Source: Chamaesiphon minutus PCC 6605 (GTDB lineage Bacteria; Cyanobacteriota; Cyanobacteriia; Cyanobacteriales; Chamaesiphonaceae). Taken from it: a stretch of 64,000 nt of DNA. The stretch spans positions 4,662,886 through 4,726,885 of the forward strand of contig NC_019697.1 of assembly GCF_000317145.1 (NCBI RefSeq), written 5' to 3'. The stretch's first letter is position 1; every line of letters begins with the position of its first letter. Shown piece by piece: positions 27,013 through 35,762 of this stretch. Made by a program: the position numbers and the translations under genes. Under the pieces are notes generated by a model that worked only from the letters and a program-made list of their open reading frames with translations, was not told where the DNA came from and made no database searches.

Positions 27013-27076
27013 AGATAAGAGCAAATGGCAGTAATCAATATTAGTGCCCTAAATACGAGGAGCGATCGGTAAATAT

Positions 27077-28405
27077 ATGAGTCAATTTTCACGTAGAAAG
27101 TTTATTCTGACTACTGGAGTAGCAGCAGCAAGCAGCATATTAATTAATGCTTGTGGCCAGAGTGGGACTAGCGAGCCTCAGTCCAGCCCCAGTGTTAGTC
27201 CAGCGGCAAGTCTGGCTCCCGGAGACGCACCAGAATTGACCAAAGCAAAATTGGGCTATATTGCGCTCACAGATGCCGCACCCCTAATTATTGCCAAAGA
27301 GAAAGGACTCTTTGCTAAATATGGGATGACCGATGTCGAAGTTCTCAAACAAGCTTCTTGGCCAGTAACTCGCGATAATATCGAAACTGGTTCGGCTGGT
27401 GGGGGGATTGATGGAGCGCATATTCTGTCTCCCATGCCCTATTTCATGACGATGGGGATGACCAAAACCAAACAGCCCGTGCCGATGTATATTTTGGCAC
27501 GATTGAACACTAATGGTCAGGCAATTTCGATCGCAAACGCATATAAAGAAGCCAAAGTCGGACTCAAAGGAGATGGACTCAAAACTGCGATCGATAAAGC
27601 AAAAGCTGGTGGTAAAAAAGATGTGAAAGTAGCAATGACTTTCCCTGGTGGCACGCACGATTTATGGATGCGCTATTGGTTGTCGGCTAATGGTGTCGAT
27701 CCGAATAAAGATGTCTCCGTCGTTCCCATTCCGCCGCCACAAATGGTTGCCAATATGAAAACTGGCTCGATGGAAGCCTTCTGTGTGGGCGAACCTTGGA
27801 ATGGTCGATTGGTGAATCAAAACTTAGGTTATAGTGCATTAGTAACTGGTGAATTGTGGAAAGATCACCCTGAAAAAGCTTTTGCCATGCGCTCTGATTG
27901 GGTGGACAAAAATCCCAAAGCAGCTAAAGCATTATTGATGGCAGTACTAGAAGCACAACAATGGTGTGATAAACCCGAAAATCACGAAGAAATGTGTAAA
28001 ATTATCGCAGGGCCGAAGTGGTTTGATGTGAAGGTAGAAGATATTTTACCCAGAACTAGTGGCACGATCGATTATGGTGATGGTAGGAAAGTAGATAAAT
28101 TCCCTCAAGCCATGAAATTCTGGGCGGACAATGCTTCCTATCCTTATCAAAGTCACGACATGTGGTTCCTGACAGAAAACATGCGCTGGGGCTATATCCC
28201 AACTGACTTTGTGAAAGCGAAGGAAATGCTCAAAAAAGTCAATCGGGAAGATTTATGGAAGGCAGCAGCTACAGCATTAAAAGTTGATGCCGCTCAGATT
28301 CCAGCTAGTACATCTAGAGGGATAGAAACATTCTTTGACGGCGTGAAATTCGACCCTGAGAAACCCGAAGATTACCTCAAATCTCTCAAAATCAAAAAAG
28401 CATAA
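27077..28405 (+). CDS. nrtA: Nitrate/nitrite ABC transporter solute-binding lipoprotein NrtA
   Basis: Binds nitrate or nitrite in the periplasm and delivers it to NrtB. N-terminus has the twin-arginine SRRKFIL, a hydrophobic stretch and a lipobox ending LINAC (Cys26), so it is probably a Tat-exported lipoprotein. A Ser/Pro linker (about 30-50) leads to the NrtA fold: LGYIALTDAAPLIIAKEKGLF, FPGGTHDLWMRYWLSANGVDP, FCVGEPWNGRLV. Length 442 aa fits. The homologous CmpA (bicarbonate) is very similar; the NtcA box and nearby nirA favour nitrate/nitrite. A hairpin separates it from nrtB. Confidence 0.93.
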   Translation: MSQFSRRKFILTTGVAAASSILINACGQSGTSEPQSSPSVSPAASLAPGDAPELTKAKLGYIALTDAAPLIIAKEKGLFAKYGMTDVEVLKQASWPVTRDNIETGSAGGGIDGAHILSPMPYFMTMGMTKTKQPVPMYILARLNTNGQAISIANAYKEAKVGLKGDGLKTAIDKAKAGGKKDVKVAMTFPGGTHDLWMRYWLSANGVDPNKDVSVVPIPPPQMVANMKTGSMEAFCVGEPWNGRLVNQNLGYSALVTGELWKDHPEKAFAMRSDWVDKNPKAAKALLMAVLEAQQWCDKPENHEEMCKIIAGPKWFDVKVEDILPRTSGTIDYGDGRKVDKFPQAMKFWADNASYPYQSHDMWFLTENMRWGYIPTDFVKAKEMLKKVNREDLWKAAATALKVDAAQIPASTSRGIETFFDGVKFDPEKPEDYLKSLKIKKA

Positions 28406-28426
28406 TCACAAGTAAAATTATGACAT

Positions 28427-28449
28427 CAGAGTGAGCAATGCTCACTCTG
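28427..28449 (+). promoter_or_regulatory. Intercistronic hairpin between nrtA and nrtB
   Basis: CAGAGTGAGCA and TGCTCACTCTG, a perfect 11-bp stem with a one-base centre, 22 bases after the nrtA stop and without a T run. Such structures often protect the upstream message from 3' decay, giving more binding protein than permease. Confidence 0.6.
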
Positions 28450-28507
28450 AAATTCGCCTCTATACTTAAAATATTAACCATTAAATCTTCGTCAGGTATA
28501 AAATATT

Positions 28508-29350
28508 ATGGCAGCTAGTACCAGTAAACCGCTCGGTAAACAACGTCGTCCAACTAATACGAATCCTTGGCTGAAACAACAGCTTAAAAAGATCGTTCCG
28601 CCGTTGGCAGCACTAAGTATACTGTTGATTATTTGGCAAATTTTGTGTCGGCCAGGATCTGACGGATTACCAGGGCCAATTCAGATTATTCAAGGAGCTT
28701 GGGATCCATTTATTATTAATCCTTTCTTTGACAATGGTGGTAACTCTAAAGGTTTAGCGATTCAAATTTGGGCGAGTTTACAACGGGTATTTGTTGGCTT
28801 TTTCTTCTCGATCGTAGTTGGAGTTGGGTTGGGAATTTTAATCGGTTCCAATAAAGCTGTCTATCGGGCACTAGACCCAATATTTCAGGTTTTAAGAACG
28901 ATTCCGCCGTTGGCTTGGCTGCCTCTTTCTTTAGCAGCTTTAAAAGATAATGGAGCAGCAGCATACTTTGTAATTTTCATTACAGCAGTTTGGCCGATTT
29001 TAATCAATACAACTGTCGGCGTTCAGCAAATCCCCCAAGACTATATCAACGTCAAACGTGTCTTAAAACTCTCGAAAACCACCTATTTCTTTAAAATTCT
29101 CTTGCCTGCGGCTTTACCATACATCTTCACGGGCTTGCGGATCGGTATCGGTTTGTCTTGGCTGGCAATTATCGCTGCCGAAATGTTAATTGGAGGGGTA
29201 GGGATTGGGTTCTTTATCTGGGATTCCTACAATAACGCTTTTCTAGATCGCATTATTGTCGCGCTAGTTTATGTTGGTGTAGTTGGTTATTTACTAGATT
29301 TACTAGTCATATTTGTTGGTTCTAAGATTGTTGCAGAAGATCGAAAGTAA
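28508..29350 (+). CDS. nrtB: Nitrate ABC transporter permease NrtB
   Basis: Inner-membrane permease of the NrtB/SsuC/TauC group. About six hydrophobic helices after a basic N-terminus (KQQLKKIVPPLAALSILLIIW). The ATPase-contacting loop QQIPQDYINVKRVLKLSKTTYFFKILL-type segment lies near residue 175-200 and the typical WLAIIAAEMLIGG helix follows. 280 aa is normal. Lies between nrtA and nrtC. Confidence 0.93.
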   Translation: MAASTSKPLGKQRRPTNTNPWLKQQLKKIVPPLAALSILLIIWQILCRPGSDGLPGPIQIIQGAWDPFIINPFFDNGGNSKGLAIQIWASLQRVFVGFFFSIVVGVGLGILIGSNKAVYRALDPIFQVLRTIPPLAWLPLSLAALKDNGAAAYFVIFITAVWPILINTTVGVQQIPQDYINVKRVLKLSKTTYFFKILLPAALPYIFTGLRIGIGLSWLAIIAAEMLIGGVGIGFFIWDSYNNAFLDRIIVALVYVGVVGYLLDLLVIFVGSKIVAEDRK

Positions 29351-29460
29351 TTTCCCATCGCTATTAATTTAAATGAACTTGTCGATCGAACAGACGATCT
29401 CACTTTTCGAGTAAACATCGACTATTCCCATCGCCCAGGCTCCTTATCCTCTAAACTAAA

Positions 29461-31446
29461 ATGTTCGTTCAAATCGATCACGTAGATAAAGTATTTCCGC
29501 TAGCGAATGGCGGGAGATATGTTGCGCTCAAGAATATCGAATTAGAGATTCATGAAGGCGAATTTATATCCTTAATCGGTCACTCGGGTTGTGGTAAATC
29601 AACCTTATTAAACATGATAGCGGGACTCGATCGAGCTACTGCTGGCGGGGTGATTTTAGAAGGACGCGAAATTACCGAACCCGGCCCCGATCGGATGGTA
29701 GTATTTCAGAATTACTCGCTTCTCCCTTGGTTATCGGTTCGCGAAAATATTGCCCTTGCCGTCGATGAAGTCTACAGCAAGCAACCCGTCGGCGAACGCC
29801 GTAGTATCATCGAACATCATATTGAATTAGTCGGCTTGCAACACGCCGCTAAAAAGCGTCCCAGCCAACTCTCCGGCGGGATGAAACAACGCGTCGCCAT
29901 CGCCCGCGCCCTCGCCATTCGTCCCAAACTCTTACTATTAGACGAACCCTTCGGTGCCCTCGACGCCCTCACCCGTGGCGGCTTGCAAGAACAATTGATG
30001 CACATCTGTGAAGAAAGCCGCGTTACCACCGTCATGGTCACCCACGACGTCGATGAAGCTCTCTTATTATCCGATCGAGTGGTCATGCTCACCAACGGCC
30101 CCGAATCGCACATTGGGCGCATTCTCACCGTCGATTTACCCCGTCCCCGACAGCGGATGGAAGTAGTCAAACACCCCGACTACTACCAGATGCGCGCCGA
30201 ACTGATCGACTTCCTCAACCAACAAAAACGCGTCAAAAAAGCGCAAGCCACCAAATCCACCACAGTTCTCGTCCCCCAAACCAAAAAACTCGAACAAACC
30301 ACCGTTAATATCGGCTACATTCCCCTCTCCGATGCCGCCCCGCTGATTATTGCCAAAGAAAAAGGCTTCTTCGCCAAATATGGCATCGATCGAGTCAACC
30401 TCTTTCAGGAGCCAAGCTGGGACGCGATCGCCGACCATATTGTCAGCGGAGAACTCCACACCGCCCAAATGGTCGCAGGGATGCCCCTAGCCCTTACTTT
30501 GGGCATGAATGGACGACCCTCTATCCCTATCTCCGTCCCCCTCGTCCTCTCCCGCAACGGCAACGCCATTACCCTCAGCACCAAGCTCTATAGTAAAGGC
30601 ATCCGCACCCTCCAAAACCTCAAAGTCTCAATTAGCACCAACATCATCGAGCACAAACTCACCCTTGGAGTCGTCCATGATTGCTCCATGCACAACCTGA
30701 TGTTGCGGTACTGGCTCGCTTCCGCTGGCATCGATCCCGACACCGACATCAACCTCCTCGTCATCCCCCCTGCGGAAATGGTCGAGCGATTGAGAGCTGG
30801 CGAAATCGATGGCTTCTGCGTTGGCGAACCTTGGAACACTCAAGCCATCCAAGAAGGCATCGGCTTCGTCATCGCTACCGACCTCGATATTTGGGCTGGC
30901 AACCCCGAAAAAATCCTGGGCTTCACCGAAACCTGGGTAGAACAGCACCCCAATACCCACAACGCGATCGTTCGTGCTGTCCTCGAAGCATGTGAATACT
31001 GCGACGAACCCCGCCATCGGCCAGAAATCGTCGCCCTCCTCGCCAAACACCTGAACATCGCCCCTCAAACCCTGCGTCCAGGCTTAATCGGGCCATTCGA
31101 TCGCGGTGACAACGGCACCCCCGAAAACCTCCCCCGCTACCACCAATTTCACATCGAAAACGCCAACTGTCCCCGCCGCGTCGAAGGACTGTGGATTCTT
31201 ACCCAACTCGCCCGCTGGAACATCACTCCCTTTCCCAAAAACTACATCGAAATCCTGGATCGAGTCCGCCGCGTAGACCATTTCCTCACCGCCTGCCAAG
31301 AACTAGGCTACATCGGCATCGAACCCGATCGCGACCCCTTCCAACTCTTCGACGGCCAAGTCTTCAACCCTGACAATCCGCTCGAATACCTCAAAAATCA
31401 ACCCATTCATCGGAATGTGGATATCAGAAACGTCGAGCTAGCGTGA
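29461..31446 (+). CDS. nrtC: Nitrate ABC transporter ATPase with solute-binding domain NrtC
   Basis: Fusion unique to Nrt/Cmp transporters. ATPase domain (about 1-250): Walker A GHSGCGKST (40-48), signature LSGGMKQR, Walker B LLLLDEP, switch His in VMVTHDVDE. After a linker (about 255-280) an NrtA-like domain (about 283-650: IGYIPLSDAAPLIIAKEKGFF, MRYW-like MLRYWLASAGIDP, FCVGEPWN). In Synechococcus this C-terminal domain mediates ammonium-promoted inhibition of transport. The 3' two thirds use C-ending codons much more than nrtA and nrtB do. Confidence 0.95.
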   Translation: MFVQIDHVDKVFPLANGGRYVALKNIELEIHEGEFISLIGHSGCGKSTLLNMIAGLDRATAGGVILEGREITEPGPDRMVVFQNYSLLPWLSVRENIALAVDEVYSKQPVGERRSIIEHHIELVGLQHAAKKRPSQLSGGMKQRVAIARALAIRPKLLLLDEPFGALDALTRGGLQEQLMHICEESRVTTVMVTHDVDEALLLSDRVVMLTNGPESHIGRILTVDLPRPRQRMEVVKHPDYYQMRAELIDFLNQQKRVKKAQATKSTTVLVPQTKKLEQTTVNIGYIPLSDAAPLIIAKEKGFFAKYGIDRVNLFQEPSWDAIADHIVSGELHTAQMVAGMPLALTLGMNGRPSIPISVPLVLSRNGNAITLSTKLYSKGIRTLQNLKVSISTNIIEHKLTLGVVHDCSMHNLMLRYWLASAGIDPDTDINLLVIPPAEMVERLRAGEIDGFCVGEPWNTQAIQEGIGFVIATDLDIWAGNPEKILGFTETWVEQHPNTHNAIVRAVLEACEYCDEPRHRPEIVALLAKHLNIAPQTLRPGLIGPFDRGDNGTPENLPRYHQFHIENANCPRRVEGLWILTQLARWNITPFPKNYIEILDRVRRVDHFLTACQELGYIGIEPDRDPFQLFDGQVFNPDNPLEYLKNQPIHRNVDIRNVELA

Positions 31447-31984
31447 GTTGGGAGTTGGGAGTTGGGAGTTCGGAGTTCGGAGTCATGCCAATCATCTCTT
31501 AAATTCCAGTACAGATCTTAACCCCACCCCAGCCCTCCCCTTATCAAGGGGAGGGAGCAAGAAAGCCCCCTTTACAGAATCGATGACTTAAAAGCACTAA
31601 TGCGAAGCGCGCCACGCTTCTCACCAATCGACCCTTCGGAGGGGGTTTGGGGGAAGCGGCTCGCTCCGGTCGGGTTCCCCGACCATGGAAGCGAGACAAG
31701 ACAGCGGGCGTCCCCCAACGGGGGGGTCTGGGGGGAAGCCTCCCCCCAGATCCGGGTTCCACCACACCAGTAACTAAACACCAAGCACCAGTCCAGATTC
31801 CACCACACCAGAGATCGAACACTAATACCAAATCCGAGTTACAAGTATGGGTTATTTGCCCTCACCCCCAACCCCTCTCCCAATCTTGGGAGAGGGGAGT
31901 TGGAGAGAGATTGTATTTACTGCTTTTAACGACCGGATTTAGTATTAAGAACAACACCAACCATCTCAACCAAGCACCAAAATC
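31447..31984. repeat. Intergenic repeat region between nrtC and nrtD
   Basis: Contains tandem GTTGGGA heptamers with GTTCGGA variants (31446-31483), CCCCACCCCAGCCCTCCCC-type text, a GC-rich mosaic with GGGTTCCCCGACCATGGAAGCGAGACAAGACAG (about 31669-31700, shared in part with 4970-5000) and CACCCCCAACCCCTCTCC facing GGAGAGGGGAGTTGG (about 31863-31904), an inverted repeat that may fold. Overlapping open frames are repeat artefacts. nrtC and nrtD are usually adjacent; this tract is an insertion into the operon. Confidence 0.65.
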
Positions 31985-32770
31985 ATGCCATTCCTAGCGA
32001 TCGATCGAGTCACCAAAGTCTACCCCACCGCCAACGGCCCCGCCACCATCCTCGACGGCATCGACCTCGAAGTCAACGAAGGCGAATTCATCTGCCTCAT
32101 CGGCCACTCCGGCTGCGGCAAATCCACACTCCTCAACATGGTCTCCGGCTTCAACACCCCCACCAGCGGCACCGTCACCCTCCAAGACCGCATCATCTCC
32201 GAACCCGGACCCGATCGGATGATGGTCTTCCAAAACTACTGCCTCCTCCCCTGGCTCACCGCCTACGACAACATCTACCTCGCCGTCGATTCCGTCTATC
32301 CCAACCACACCGCAGCCCAGAAAAAAGAAATCGTCCGCGAACACCTTAACATGGTCGGACTCACCGAATCCGCCAGCAAAAAACCCGGACAACTCTCCGG
32401 CGGGATGAAACAACGCGTCGCCATCGCCCGCGCCCTCGCCATCAAACCCCAAGTCCTGATCCTCGACGAACCCTTCGGCGCACTCGACGCCATTACCAAA
32501 GAAGAACTGCAAGACGAACTCCTCACGATTTGGAGCGAACATCAAGTCACCGTCTTAATGATTACCCACGATATCGACGAAGCCTTATATCTAGCCGATC
32601 GACTAGTCATGATGACCAACGGCCCCGCTGCTAAAATTGGCGAAGTATTAGATATCCCCTTCGAGCGGCCTCGCAATCGCGAGAAAATCATGGCCAGCAA
32701 TACCTACATCGATCTCCGCAACTATGCCCTCGACTTCCTCTTCAATCGCTACGCTCATTTAGATGATTAA
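31985..32770 (+). CDS. nrtD: Nitrate ABC transporter ATPase NrtD
   Basis: Second ATPase subunit, without the extra domain of NrtC. Walker A GHSGCGKST (40-48), Q-loop VFQNYCLLPW, signature LSGGMKQR, Walker B LILDEPFGALD, switch His MITHDIDE. 261 aa, normal. Very C-rich wobble positions in the first 500 bases. Separated from nrtC by a 538-base repeat region, so its cotranscription with nrtABC is not certain. No narB follows. Confidence 0.94.
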   Translation: MPFLAIDRVTKVYPTANGPATILDGIDLEVNEGEFICLIGHSGCGKSTLLNMVSGFNTPTSGTVTLQDRIISEPGPDRMMVFQNYCLLPWLTAYDNIYLAVDSVYPNHTAAQKKEIVREHLNMVGLTESASKKPGQLSGGMKQRVAIARALAIKPQVLILDEPFGALDAITKEELQDELLTIWSEHQVTVLMITHDIDEALYLADRLVMMTNGPAAKIGEVLDIPFERPRNREKIMASNTYIDLRNYALDFLFNRYAHLDD

Positions 32771-32922
32771 TTCAGATCTAAAGAGTTAGGAAAATCCTTT
32801 AATAATGCTTTAAGGCTATACTTCATGCCTACTTTTGATGAACAGTGGTCTATCGATCGGGAACAGAATTTAGTGTTACATATTCTCGATCGATAGATAA
32901 TCAATTTAGCCAAAGATCGATA

Positions 32923-33294
32923 ATGAAGTACCTCTTCTCCAGCGCGATTTCCCTAACTTGCCTCGTCATCACAACTACCGCAAATATCGCCCTCAGTCAA
33001 ACCCAAAACTTCACCATCGGCGGCAACGAACCCTTCTGGTCGATAGCAGTCAGCCCGCGTGGAATCGTGTATTCCAGTCCAGAGAGCAAAAAAGTCTCCT
33101 TTAGGTATACCCAACCTCTCAAAGCCAGAGGACAGACTGCCGATAGTTTGAGAGTATATATCTTGCCAGGTGGAAATACACTGACGATTAAAAAAGGTGA
33201 CTGTAGCGATGGCATGTCTGATATCGTCCATCCCTACTCTGCTGTTTTTCTCTACAATCGGCAAGTTCTGGCTGGCTGCGCTCGGACTAATTAG
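32923..33294 (+). CDS. Exported COG3650-like protein
   Basis: 123-aa protein with a signal peptide (MKYLFSSAISLTCLVITTTA, cleavage near ALS) and the motifs GGNEPFWSIAV, IVYSSPE and DGMSDIVHPYSAV of an uncharacterised periplasmic family. The C-terminal VLAGCART carries the conserved Cys. The ATG at 32923 is preferred to 32845, which would put 26 unrelated residues ahead of the signal peptide. Convergent with the beta-helix gene, 8 bases apart. Confidence 0.78.
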   Translation: MKYLFSSAISLTCLVITTTANIALSQTQNFTIGGNEPFWSIAVSPRGIVYSSPESKKVSFRYTQPLKARGQTADSLRVYILPGGNTLTIKKGDCSDGMSDIVHPYSAVFLYNRQVLAGCARTN

Positions 33295-33302
33295 CCTCCC
33301 AT

Positions 33303-35126
33303 TCAGCTTCGCCAAGAAGGCTTCAAAACTAGCACGATCGGAAAGAGCAGACACAGCACCAATACTTTGCCCAAATTGGTAAATATTACCGACGACTGAT
33401 TAGACACAGGCGCGCGCCCCCCCCAACTCACATTCGCCTGCACAGGCGTCGAAGCCGGAGCCTTAACAGTATTTTGCTTAATACTGCAACTGCCAGCACA
33501 TGCCGAATTAGCCACAATCCCATACTTCAATCGCGTGGGCTGAAGCGTATCCGAGATCGTATTACCCTGAATCCGCAGATTTTTATTATTGCTATTAGAC
33601 TGAAGATAGATCCCCGCCCGCGCTTGTCCAGACTTATCCCCAGCTAAATGAATGCTCCGCGCCGGATTGACGATCGTATTATTTTCGATCTTAGAACTGC
33701 CAGCACCGCCCAAAGCCGCATTCGACCAAATCCCTGCACCTGGTGCATTCGTAATCCGATTGCCCGAAATCGTCAGTCGCTCGATCGGCGTATTCTGATT
33801 CGTATATTTCCATAACGTAATCCCACTAGAGAAGCGATCGTGTGCAAAATGCACGGGTTTGGCATTAACAAAATTGATGCGATTATCTGCGATCGTCACA
33901 TCTTGAAGCGGTGCATTACTATTCGGATCTAGCATAATCCCCGCCGAAGGGCCACTATCGCTAACGATTCCCGGCTCCACCCACTTATCAGAACTGATAT
34001 TCACCGTATTGCGCCGGATAACGATCTGTTGCATGGCTGGCTGGCTGGCACTATTCCCTTTGTGGATGTTAAACCACAGCGTAAATCCCGTATTCGCCCC
34101 ATCGATGAGATTGTTTTCATACAGTTGACGTTGCGAGACTGGCGTGCCTGCACCCGTGACATTAATGCCATTGGTAAAACCTTTAATCGTGTTACCACGC
34201 ACGATTTGATCGTTACCATGAATTTCGATCGCCGTGCGCGCACCTTTAGTACCGGGGCCAAACCGCGAGATAAAAGTGTTGTTCTCAACCAGCATCCGCG
34301 ACCCTTGAGTATAAATCGACGAATGATCGAAATCGACCGCATTGCCACCCACATTGTCAAATCGAGAATTGGTAATTGCCGCATCGGTCATGCCATCGAG
34401 CTTGCCATTGATAACCACCGACCACACCGCATTTTGATTGGTAAACCGAGTCCGATCGATCGAAATGCGCTTGCCTACGTATACCCTAACTGCCGTGCGC
34501 GGTAACAAGTTGTTTTCAGTGCCAAAATCGGCACTAACCTTCCCACCGGGGCCTTCAGGAGACAAAACAGGATTGTTTTGACCGTTGGAATCGATCGTCA
34601 ACCCTTGGATCGCAAAATCGGTTAACGGGGTACCATATTCCTCCGTACCCATAATCGACTCATAATTCCCCTGGCGATCGGCTAGCTTGAGAGTAGCCCC
34701 TTTGGTGGTACTGGCGGCCAATTTAATGCCAGAACGTAGCTTTAGAGCTTGCGGCTGTTTTAACTGCCGTTGGATTGAAATATTGTAAACACCAGGTGGA
34801 AACAGCACACTGCCGCCTTTTTTGGCAACAGCATCGATCGCATTTTGGATCGCTACCGTGTCATCCTTGCCATCGTTAGGGACTGCACCAAACTTAGTAA
34901 CTAACTCCGACAACCTCCCAATTTTGGGCAGTGCTGGCAATCTGGGTTGAGTGGTATTCGCCGCTGCTGGTGCAGCTTTGCTCGGACTCTTGCGCGCTTG
35001 CATGGAGTCAGCCGGAAGTTGGCTCACCTGTTTAATCTGCCCTGGTGTTGTTTGCGCTCCCGTCTCCTGCGCCAACAGCAAATTCAATCCGATGTTGAGT
35101 ATTAACAATTTTCGCAGCGTTTTCAT
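33303..35126 (-). CDS. Exported parallel beta-helix protein (pectate-lyase-3-like)
   Basis: 607 aa. Signal peptide (LLILNIGLNLLLAQETGAQ), then after a low-complexity linker the opening of a Pectate_lyase_3/GH28-type helix (LVTKFGAVPNDGKDDTVAIQ, ALFPPG-like SVLFPPGVYNI at about 75-125) and many short beta-helix turns (for example VIRRNTVNISS, DVTIADNRINFV, RLTISGNRITNA) to about 575. The last 25 residues are hydrophobic (KVLVLCLLFPIVLVL then KPSWRS), like a membrane anchor. Proteins of this kind degrade or modify acidic or extracellular polysaccharide. It lies next to the polysaccharide genes at 35.7-41.6 kb, transcribed away from them. Confidence 0.8.
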   Translation of the reverse strand: MKTLRKLLILNIGLNLLLAQETGAQTTPGQIKQVSQLPADSMQARKSPSKAAPAAANTTQPRLPALPKIGRLSELVTKFGAVPNDGKDDTVAIQNAIDAVAKKGGSVLFPPGVYNISIQRQLKQPQALKLRSGIKLAASTTKGATLKLADRQGNYESIMGTEEYGTPLTDFAIQGLTIDSNGQNNPVLSPEGPGGKVSADFGTENNLLPRTAVRVYVGKRISIDRTRFTNQNAVWSVVINGKLDGMTDAAITNSRFDNVGGNAVDFDHSSIYTQGSRMLVENNTFISRFGPGTKGARTAIEIHGNDQIVRGNTIKGFTNGINVTGAGTPVSQRQLYENNLIDGANTGFTLWFNIHKGNSASQPAMQQIVIRRNTVNISSDKWVEPGIVSDSGPSAGIMLDPNSNAPLQDVTIADNRINFVNAKPVHFAHDRFSSGITLWKYTNQNTPIERLTISGNRITNAPGAGIWSNAALGGAGSSKIENNTIVNPARSIHLAGDKSGQARAGIYLQSNSNNKNLRIQGNTISDTLQPTRLKYGIVANSACAGSCSIKQNTVKAPASTPVQANVSWGGRAPVSNQSSVIFTNLGKVLVLCLLFPIVLVLKPSWRS

Positions 35127-35762
35127 ATATTTGAATGCGTTTTTTGTATTTAAAGTTGATGATAAAAACGATTATCTTTCTAGTTAGATTAGTCGCTAGT
35201 TTGTATTTTTACTAATAAAATTTAAGCTGATTATTGCCGACTAGTAATAACTAATTACAATCGCCTCGATCTTAACATACCAATCTGAATTTGTGCGTCA
35301 CAGCCGATCGAGACCGCAGATTTAGCCTAGTGCAATGGGCGATGACAGGCACATTATGACGATATCGCTCTCGATGCATTTAAATTTTAGCTCTTTTTTT
35401 CAGACGACGACCGAGATTGAAAAGCAAACTTTTATCATACTTCTCAAAATTAAGTCATGAGCTAAATCTACTAAGATGTAACTGCTCTAACAGCCAAAAG
35501 ACGTAAATAGATAATTAGATTGCATCAGTTATCACTGCAATGGGTAAAACTTGCCGATAAAATTAGACTATTGACGATCGATCCAACTCGCTACTGCTCG
35601 ATTTATTTGTCACAAGATAATTACCATCCCAGCCAGATCGCTAAGGTATTGAGTATTACTGCTGATGACGCTGGGGATCTTAGTTAAATAAACTTGAGGC
35701 ACAACTCGATCGCCAAATCGGTCAGTTTATTTAATTTGTTATTCTTAAAAGCCCCTAAAATT
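35127..35762. other. Long spacer before the glycosyltransferase genes
   Basis: Divergent promoter region. One possible small frame (35520-35687) is listed separately. No repeat or hairpin of note; a poly-T/AT-rich stretch lies at about 35384-35402. Confidence 0.45.
35520..35687 (+). CDS. Possible 55-aa protein or gene fragment, TTG start
   Basis: The frame reads like protein: LQWVKLADKIRLLTIDP then TRYCSIYLSQDNYHPSQIA and KVLSITADDAGDLS, stop at 35685. The start would be TTG at 35520, with no clear ribosome site. Composition is coding-like, but I do not recognise the family; it may be the tail of a degraded gene. Confidence 0.25.
   Translation: MHQLSLQWVKLADKIRLLTIDPTRYCSIYLSQDNYHPSQIAKVLSITADDAGDLS

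Noticed and set aside
31544-31997. Overlapping frames in the nrtC-nrtD gap
   Set aside because: Run through tandem and GC-rich repeats on both strands.
27077-32770. Bicarbonate transporter CmpABCD
   Set aside because: Sequences are close, but the NtcA promoter and adjacent nirA favour nitrate/nitrite.
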